DNA from: Ricordea florida
Taxonomy: Eukaryota; Cnidaria; Anthozoa; Corallimorpharia; Ricordeidae
Direction: 5' to 3'
Assembly (NCBI GenBank): GCA_949710005.1
Contig: OX453276.1
Location: forward strand, 24,067,349-24,131,348
Length of the DNA stretch: 64,000 nucleotides
Part shown: one piece after another, positions 62,101-64,000 of the stretch
Layout of the letters: each line of letters opens with the position of its first letter
Numbering within the stretch: position 1 is the first letter of the stretch
Made by a program: the position numbers and the translations under genes
Notes under the pieces: generated by a model
Told to the model about the DNA's origin: nothing
The model's input: only the letters and a program-made list of their open reading frames with translations
Database searches by the model: none

Positions 62101-63847
62101 AAACCAAATGGTTGTTGCAGTACTGTGTTATACTTTATTGTGTCCGTCCAATTTGAGGACTATCAGTTTTGCTTATGTTTTCGACGCTACGTCGTAAGAC
62201 GCTAAAAAAAACAGGACTAAATAAACACTAAAACTAATTAAATATATTAGAAACGGATTTTGCAAAACCTAGAAGCCCAGTGACAAATCTTTAGCAGGGC
62301 ATCGTCATTGTGGCAAGACATTTGTCTACTGTCTATAACACGAATGAATTCACAACAGACGAATTTGTCCTGGGAAGATCGATTGTGATAAACTATGCTT
62401 TCCCGGCCCAGCTTTTCCTCGTAAAACTGTTTTTCAAAACGATGCTTTGGGAAAGACACTGATGAACGCACTAGACATGAGAAGCAGCAACACACATAGG
62501 CAGACATATAAGACACAGGCAGTCAAAGAAGCAGCAATATATATATGACGTTCACTAGCGTAGCGTCACACTAAGTATAGCAATTACTGAGTTACTGGTT
62601 GCGAAATCAGTAACTTGAAGGCGTATGGAAAAAGAAGCGATCTGTATTTCAGTTAATTGCCAATTGAGCATCACTATCATGAAAGTGAACAATTAATTAT
62701 ACACTCGGTAATACCAAATCCATTAAGATGCCCGTCAACCTGATAAAAATGTGAGAAGCCATGGCAGTTACTACAGAGAATTACTAATCAGTTTTTGAGA
62801 CAGACCACTTGCTGTATACGTACCTGACGTAATTTACAGTATGCGGATATTAGAGATGCAGTCAGGGCATTACGAGCTTCGTTGCCATCATTTTCTGCTT
62901 TCCAAATCATCTTCCAAATTTCTTCAAGGTGTGGCTCTACCAGCAAATGATTGAGCTTCATAAGCACATCGAAACATTGGAACTTTAATTCTCTGTGTTA
63001 TTGAAAAACAAGACACATTGTAAAGCAAAATAACAGGGAAAAATGTAAACCGCAAAACAGCTTCAACTGTTCACGGCCCGCTATTTTCCACAACAGAATT
63101 ACAGAATTGGCGAGTGAGAGGGGATGGGGCAGGGGGGGGGGGGGGCATATCAGATCAGAGAAATCCCTGGAGACCCAAGTTCGGCAGGTTGGGTAGAGGT
63201 CATCAGCCTCACACCAAACTCTCTTCACTCGATCGTGCAACACCATAATTATAGAACGTAAATGCTGGTAAATGCTAGTCTTGCCACATTAGAGTCACTA
63301 CTATATCGCATAACTTCAGCTGGATCATAACTACTGCTTTTGCTTTCCTGTCGGGACAGGAACGTTCTCTCTATGTTATATACAGGTTCTTATAAACAAT
63401 GAAGGACACTCTAGCAGGATTGTAGAAAAACTCCTTGCAAATGTCAATACATAACTAAAAAATTACAAAACTGAGTAAATATTGCGCTATCCTATACTTA
63501 ACCACGCTTTATCTAACGCTCATTCTTTGATAATCACTCATTCAGTCTTACATGCCTTACGGCTTGGTGGGTAGAACTCTATACGGTGCACTGCCCACGA
63601 AAAAGTATCTTAGAAGAAGGAACAGAGAAAACCTAAAGTTCGCTGGCATCGTGCTTCTTTCTACGTTGCTAACATGTCCTGTCAATTTTAAATGTGGCCA
63701 AACACTCCATCAGACACTGCCTCCTTTACGTGTCATATAGAAACGCTACACGGTAACTCACCCGGATTCTGGCTCCTTGACAAAAGTCTCGATAAGACGG
63801 CTCAACCAATTGAACTGTGCAGAACCATTTGCCCTGTCATCAGCGAC
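33685..63847 (-). CDS. URB2: URB2/Npa2 homolog, multi-exon, N-terminus beyond the window
   Basis: Twenty-five exons with acceptor/donor signals and matching phases give about 1,340 codons of a mostly helical, leucine-rich protein (human URB2 is about 1,520). URB2 is a nucleolar factor in the early pre-60S ribosome, working with URB1. Identification rests on the C-terminus: the last exons read L-H-Q-E-I-S-S-H-K-T-T-F-S-K, Y-S-P-Y-M-I-A-D-Y-I-H-R-V-Q-N and D-V-L-V-P-G-I-Y-C-L-L-D-I-C...Y-N-K-Y-H-R-F-K-G, the order and style of the conserved URB2 tail. Exons (high to low): 63847-63762, 62992-62824, 62049-61955, 60576-60237, 55743-55534, 53986-53834, 51836-51670, 50163-50035, 49875-~49611, 49485-49407, 49370-49108, 48017-47913, 46830-46681, 46333-46148, 45286-45164, 43930-43683, 43343-43151, 41282-40923, 39481-39356, 39273-39172, 38449-38373, 36080-35955, 35255-35213, 34755-34687, 33840-33685. 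Confidence 0.82.
34381..34561. repeat. Palindromic fold-back in URB2 intron
   Basis: Arms 34381-34442 and 34500-34561, about 62 bases with few mismatches, beginning CTGGACAACAAACGTAACTG. Middle segment about 57 bases. Confidence 0.85.
34687..34755 (-). CDS. URB2: URB2-like exon
   Basis: 23 codons, phase 0 both sides, donor GG|GTAAGA, acceptor TTCTTAG. Contains Y-S-P-Y-M-I-A-D-Y-I, a hallmark of the URB2 C-terminal domain. Confidence 0.85.
35213..35255 (-). CDS. URB2: URB2-like small exon
   Basis: 43 bases, starts in phase 2 and ends in phase 0: L-H-Q-E-I-S-S-H-K-T-T-F-S-K. Acceptor GCTTTCAG, donor AAG|GTAACG. Confidence 0.8.
35955..36080 (-). CDS. URB2: URB2-like exon
   Basis: Acceptor ATCTTCTCTATAG, donor CAG|GTATGA. 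Reads L-L-N-I-C-G-G-Q-E-Q...A-E-L-L-T-C-A-Q-K-M-A. Phase 2 in and out. Confidence 0.78.
36530..36685. repeat. Palindromic fold-back in URB2 intron
   Basis: Left part GCCTTTGAATAGAAGCGAGG and right part CCTCACTTCTATTCAAAGGC pair, continuing through ggaggtgacct and the gttacaaacct words. Loop about 45 bases. Confidence 0.85.
36786..36977. repeat. Palindromic fold-back, 79-bp arms
   Basis: Arms 36786-36864 and 36899-36977, starting ATGATAATATAAATTATTTC and sharing GGTGGTGGTCGCGACGTTTC; only a few mismatches, loop about 34 bases. Both strands show a similar open frame because of the symmetry. Confidence 0.9.
37624..37918 (+). repeat. tRNA-derived SINE with MetaSINE-like core
   Basis: tRNA-like head GTAGTGTAGTGGTTAGCGTG with B-box GAGTTCGAGCCC. 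The body contains CTGCGATGGACTAGTACCCT followed by ATCCAGGGGGGAGTA, close to the core domain shared by MetaSINEs across animals. It ends near gcacctttaccttac. Confidence 0.75.
38373..38449 (-). CDS. URB2: URB2-like exon
   Basis: 77 bases, phase 0 in and phase 2 out, which is exactly what joins the neighbouring exons. Reads A-M-V-L-P-H-N-A-L-V-V-L-H-G-I-M-M-V. Confidence 0.72.
39172..39273 (-). CDS. URB2: URB2-like exon
   Basis: 34 codons, phase 0 both sides, donor AAG|GTAAGT. Reads I-L-F-A-V-Q-F-V-L-Q-E-L...A-L-D-V-M-V-K-I-L. Confidence 0.78.
39356..39481 (-). CDS. URB2: URB2-like exon
   Basis: 42 codons, phase 0. Reads R-I-H-E-D-C-L-Q-R-I-A-V-A-L-S-V-W-S-R-L. Acceptor TTCCACAG, donor CAG|GTTCGT. 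Confidence 0.75.
40456..40492 (+). repeat. G-quadruplex-prone G tract
   Basis: A run of ggggg(g) blocks separated by single t residues, four or more G4-type blocks in 36 bases, within a URB2 intron and next to an A-T rich trinucleotide stretch at 40,318-40,440. Confidence 0.8.
40923..41282 (-). CDS. URB2: URB2-like exon, 120 codons
   Basis: Phase 0 both sides, donor ATT|GTAAGT, acceptor CTCTGTTAG. Helical ends (Q-S-C-L-R-F-L-Q-V-V-C-V-S-W-L and D-L-L-V-S-L-F-D-G-C-E) flank a polar, probably disordered middle. Confidence 0.8.
41707..41888. repeat. Palindromic fold-back in URB2 intron
   Basis: CAATAGAGTGTTTATGTCTC at the left pairs with the mirror segment ending AAACACTCTATTG. Inner arms include GGGCAACTATC and ATGTTCTTAA words. 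About 85-base arms with some mismatches. Confidence 0.85.
41946..42100 (+). repeat. G-rich low-complexity tract
   Basis: Several runs of nine to fourteen G separated by short spacers (ctagtgggatt, tcacgc, tcatgtgaaaa). Strong G-quadruplex potential on the strand opposite to URB2 transcription. Confidence 0.8.
43151..43343 (-). CDS. URB2: URB2-like exon
   Basis: 193 bases, phase 2 in and phase 0 out, acceptor GCCATGCAG. Reads L-N-L-P-S-R-K-L-L-L-V-K-E-E-F...F-R-F-I-L-T-G-V-I-H-H-L. Confidence 0.78.
43683..43930 (-). CDS. URB2: URB2-like exon
   Basis: 248 bases, phase 0 in and phase 2 out, acceptor TTTTTTCCAG. Has a basic patch R-K-S-R-K-R-K-K-T-R that could be a nuclear or nucleolar targeting signal. 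Confidence 0.8.
44513..44718 (-). repeat. tRNA-derived SINE, second family
   Basis: Minus-strand head GATAGCTCAGTTGGTAGAGC with B-box GGTCGAATCCC and ending CAGGCCTG, then a short body with GCTGCTTAAGTTGTG. The same head is at 60695-60768 and a partial inverted pair is at 54297-54570. Confidence 0.75.
45164..45286 (-). CDS. URB2: URB2-like exon
   Basis: 41 codons, phase 0. Reads V-Y-S-A-G-L-S-M-V-V-D-D-T-S-N-L-L-S-G-V. Acceptor CGTACCTGTCAG, donor AAG|GTAAGA. Confidence 0.75.
45475..45743. repeat. 26-bp minisatellite with AAC tail
   Basis: About nine copies of a 26-base unit aacaaccacattaacaacca(aaaaac), then an (aac)n run. In a URB2 intron. Confidence 0.93.
46148..46333 (-). CDS. URB2: URB2-like exon
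   Basis: 62 codons in phase 0 with acceptor CCATTTTCAG. The chosen donor (CCA|GTGTGG) is weak and is set by phase. Reads S-Y-D-I-S-W-H-C-L-S-Q-G-A-F-D and L-G-L-Y-F-V-L-E-S. Confidence 0.6.
46681..46830 (-). CDS. URB2: URB2-like exon
   Basis: 50 codons, phase 0. Reads L-S-L-N-R-K-L-L-K-V-L-F-D-G-C-R-R-R-R-R and M-D-L-R-A-L-Q-S-W-L. Donor CAG|GTTGGT. Confidence 0.7.
46905..47770. repeat. 106-bp tandem satellite, about 8 copies
   Basis: The anchor aaagcta(c)tga recurs at 46931, 47037, 47143, 47249, 47353, 47459, 47565 and 47671, a regular 106-base period (one of 104). Each unit includes cagtactgtactgtggtactg, a self-complementary GTAC-rich core, and catctgtggatcaaaccatg. Confidence 0.95.
47913..48017 (-). 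CDS. URB2: URB2-like exon
   Basis: 35 codons, phase 0, acceptor TTTCTTTCAG, donor GAA|GTGAGT. Reads T-L-Y-R-F-A-L-D-W-L-S...I-G-L-L-A-C-D-V-I-L-Y. Confidence 0.78.
49108..49370 (-). CDS. URB2: URB2-like exon
   Basis: 263 bases, phase 1 in and phase 0 out. Reads V-G-G-F-Q-F-L-S-L-M-R-L-L-L-K-F-F and F-A-F-L-G-C-E-L-C-E-I-L. Acceptor CTCTGTAAG, donor AAG|GTAAAG. Confidence 0.8.
49407..49485 (-). CDS. URB2: URB2-like exon
   Basis: 79 bases, phase 0 in and phase 1 out. Reads G-L-N-L-I-L-L-N-V-F-Q-K-S-P-I-A-L-L-D-N. Acceptor GACATGCAG, donor TAG|GTAAGA. Confidence 0.78.
49611..49875 (-). CDS. URB2: URB2-like acidic exon with poly-Asp run
   Basis: Acceptor TTTTTAATTCAG. Reads R-L-S-K-I-L-G-A-L-A-T-T-A-F then about 50 residues dominated by Asp, encoded by the trinucleotide repeat at 49646-49700. 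The 3' boundary is unresolved: only phase-0 donors fit the next exon and the candidates (for example AAT|GTCTGT) are weak. Confidence 0.6.
49646..49700. repeat. (ATC)n microsatellite overlapping a coding exon
   Basis: Runs of atc/acc on the plus strand, read as GAT codons on the minus strand. Confidence 0.9.
50035..50163 (-). CDS. URB2: URB2-like exon
   Basis: 129 bases, phase 2 in and out, acceptor CTTTTGCAG. Reads Y-I-T-L-S-D-V-S-M-R-M-I-Q-S-A and L-L-I-A-L-L-I-Q-L-H-H-A-L. Confidence 0.8.
51090..51195. repeat. Fold-back with nested GCGGGTCGTAC palindrome
   Basis: Outer arms TTATTATATCTC and GAGATATAATAA; inner arms GCGGGTCGTAC (51137) and GTACGACCCGC (51154) with a 6-base loop. Confidence 0.75.
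51201..51347. repeat. Palindromic fold-back in URB2 intron
   Basis: Left arm starts CTTACAAACCTCGTTTTCTC; the right arm ends CGAGAACACGGTTAGTAAG; the shared middle is GGTCCGTACTGTAAGTTAC. About 57-base arms. Confidence 0.85.
51670..51836 (-). CDS. URB2: URB2-like exon
   Basis: 167 bases, phase 0 in and phase 2 out. Reads C-S-V-T-W-E-N-V-L-I-A-R-W-D-L-I-R-R-N and L-K-V-A-H-L-L-V-K-S-V. Acceptor ACGCCATTCAG. Confidence 0.8.
52756..53030 (+). repeat. tRNA-derived SINE, copy 2 of the first family
   Basis: Head GGTTAGCTCAGTTGGTAGAGC with anticodon-position GTC (Asp-like) and B-box GAGTTCAATACC. The same body as at 1471-1785, so the two copies define the family length at about 270-280 bases plus tail. 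Confidence 0.85.
53101..53140. repeat. (ATT)n microsatellite
   Basis: Thirteen att units in a URB2 intron, shortly after the SINE copy. Confidence 0.95.
53834..53986 (-). CDS. URB2: URB2-like exon
   Basis: 51 codons, phase 0. Reads A-I-C-I-Q-R-I-R-N-L-L-R-A-G-N and E-L-N-F-L-L-S-F-F-S. Acceptor CCCATACAG, donor GAG|GTATAA. Confidence 0.8.
54297..54570. repeat. SINE fragments in inverted arrangement
   Basis: A head-like stretch on the minus strand (B-box-like within gaacgggatttgaactc) is flanked on both sides by related tail sequence in opposite orientation: gaaagatggtcgcagttatg (54342) and cataaccgccacgatctttc (54541). Confidence 0.6.
55086..55385 (-). mobile_element. Fold-back MITE-like element, copy 2
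   Basis: Same ends as the copy at 27352-27641 in reverse orientation (TATATGTTATTTACCGGG at its start, GATGCTTGAGA at its end), with the CACAGTTTTTTTGCCATACG hairpin arms. Confidence 0.7.
55534..55743 (-). CDS. URB2: URB2-like exon, 70 codons
   Basis: Phase 0 both sides; strong acceptor TTTTCATCCCTCCAG and donor CAG|GTATCA. Reads S-R-F-S-S-L-L-L-R-F-S-L-G-E-L-D and V-M-H-C-L-V-S-V-G-D. Confidence 0.8.
55918..56380 (+). pseudogene. LINE RT C-terminal fragment
   Basis: Frame-shifted reading R-V-I-R-I-I-K-K-S-H-F-N-G-H-T then H-S-Y-N-T-R-N-S-Q and L-D-N-K-V-I-N-S-Q-S-L-S-S-F-K-R-K-L matches the tail of non-LTR ORF2. A different copy from the one just downstream. Confidence 0.65.
56650..57725 (+). 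mobile_element. 5'-truncated LINE with open RT C-terminal half
   Basis: Open frame 56684-57553 (289 residues) starts within the RT palm: I-Y-I-N-D-L-P then M-Y-A-D-D-T-V-I-Y (catalytic YADD). Next come S-N-R-L-I-L-N-Q-S-K-T-K, F-C-Y-L-G-V-T-L-D, and the tail R-L-Q-N-R-A-A-R-I-I and H-S-Y-N-T-R. A short 3'UTR ends near the taaataaagttgacttcact repeat. Too short to be autonomous; intact frame suggests a fairly young insertion in a URB2 intron. Confidence 0.85.
57800..57910 (+). mobile_element. Fold-back MITE-like element, copy 3, left piece
   Basis: CGGTCCGTATGGGAAAAAAA pairs with TTTTTTGCCATACGGACCG, as in the other copies. The matching right piece is at 58350-58480. Confidence 0.65.
57950..58210. 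repeat. Imperfect direct repeat
   Basis: Two copies about 130 bases apart of ttatggagattt...agtgaa.taaatt.gggtatctat...ctaatattagggttt. They separate the two pieces of the fold-back element. Confidence 0.7.
58350..58480 (+). mobile_element. Fold-back MITE-like element, copy 3, right piece
   Basis: Matches the right portion of 27352-27641: GCCGTATCGTAAAAAGATGG, GCGAGGATTTAGGATTCCGG, ending atgctttagaaaaaaa. Confidence 0.6.
59132..60107. repeat. Tandem duplication with tRNA-like segments
   Basis: Copy 1 59132-59577 and copy 2 59578-60107 (with an extra stretch near 59,995-60,077). Each holds a minus-strand tRNA-like block (GCTCAGTAGTCTAGCGG...CAAGTTCGAGTCCCGCC in copy 1; the counterpart in copy 2 has several changes). 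Both start at cattccgtatgaaa and contain acaggatgacacaagacaga. Confidence 0.8.
60237..60576 (-). CDS. URB2: URB2-like exon, 113 codons
   Basis: Phase 2 in, phase 0 out. Reads F-F-K-A-I-Q-G-L-P-I-G-Q, a basic K-K-S-R-N-K-R-L stretch, and L-E-L-V-V-N-I-F-S-L-F-L-L. Acceptor GTCATTTCAG, donor GAG|GTGGGT. Confidence 0.8.
60681..60782 (+). repeat. Retroposed tRNA-like head with target duplication
   Basis: The 74-bp insert 60695-60768 is only a tRNA-like head (GATAGCTCAGTTGGTAGAGC...GGGTTCGAATCCC...CAGGCCTG). It is flanked by perfect 14-bp repeats CAAAATACTGTATG at 60681-60694 and 60769-60782. The anticodon position reads GGT (Thr-like) but position 33 is C, so it is unlikely to be a working tRNA. 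Confidence 0.8.
60826..61147. repeat. About 28-bp minisatellite
   Basis: Around eleven copies of (a)tcctaaacaacccattcct(taacatata), with some units having accaaattcc and acatgta variants. Confidence 0.93.
61955..62049 (-). CDS. URB2: URB2-like exon
   Basis: 95 bases, phase 0 in and phase 2 out. Reads F-D-K-L-V-V-A-V-V-A-S-F-R-D-G. Acceptor TTCCCAATAG, donor AAA|GTAAGT. Confidence 0.75.
62824..62992 (-). CDS. URB2: URB2-like exon
   Basis: 169 bases, phase 2 in and 0 out. Reads L-M-K-L-N-H-L-L-V-E-P-H-L-E-E-I-W-K and L-T-A-S-L-I-S-A-Y. Donor CAG|GTACGT. Confidence 0.82.
63762..63847 (-). CDS. URB2: URB2-like exon, most 5' one in the window
   Basis: 86 bases, phase 0 in and 2 out: V-A-D-D-R-A-N-G-S-A-Q-F-N-W-L-S-R-L-I. 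Acceptor CGTTTCCTCAG, donor CGG|GTGAGT. No start codon here; upstream exons must lie to the right of the window. Confidence 0.75.
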
Positions 63848-64000
63848 CTGAGGAAACGAAAAGCCCTTTAACGAGTTAACATTTTCACAGACGAAGCAGC
63901 CAATTCGTTGGAAACCAGTCATATTACTAAGATTTAGGCGCTTAAGTTTATTTTTTTTTCGTTTTCTTACGCAGTGTATAGCAGGTGTACATTAGTCTGG

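Overview
This window is metazoan nuclear DNA, most probably from an anthozoan cnidarian such as a stony coral. The evidence is intronless lineage-expanded class A GPCRs, a widely spliced conserved nucleolar gene, tRNA-headed SINEs (one with a MetaSINE-like core), decayed non-LTR retrotransposons and many fold-back elements. The organism call is an inference from style; there is no marker gene.

Layout. 1-10.5 kb and 26.4-32.3 kb hold a small array of intronless rhodopsin-family GPCR genes: a divergent one (74-1087), an intact one (6680-7633), a tandem duplicate now split in two (9953-10538 and 26370-26735), and an inverted paralog (30411-31364). Around them are remnants of LINE reverse transcriptases.

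10,539-26,369 is a complete, apparently young 15.8-kb Polinton/Maverick- or adintovirus-like element inserted into the third GPCR. It has 472-bp near-identical terminal inverted repeats, a 5-bp target duplication, a protein-primed family B DNA polymerase, a DDE integrase, an FtsK/HerA-type packaging ATPase, a double jelly-roll-type major capsid protein and a candidate minor capsid protein. It also carries several membrane or coiled-coil proteins of virion-module type, a SAP-plus-zinc-repeat protein and a pair of paralogs with a W-x-P-S-R-x-L-D motif. The left-end genes and integrase read rightward and almost everything else reads leftward. Two convergent gene pairs are separated by near-identical hairpins that look like transcription terminators, and late-type genes share short upstream boxes. 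I saw no adenain-like protease.

33.7-63.8 kb is one large minus-strand gene. I could assemble 25 exons with compatible splice phases (one junction unresolved), about 1,340 codons. The C-terminal part matches URB2/Npa2, a nucleolar factor for 60S ribosomal subunit assembly; the N-terminus lies beyond the right edge. Its introns carry large palindromes, a 106-bp satellite, 26-bp and about 28-bp minisatellites, SINEs, MITE-like fold-backs and a 5'-truncated LINE.

The most interesting object is the viral-type element: its interrupted host gene gives exact ends, and it shows unusual termini, terminal genes that start inside the inverted repeats, repeated TIR motifs and a recognisable regulatory code (upstream boxes and terminal hairpins).
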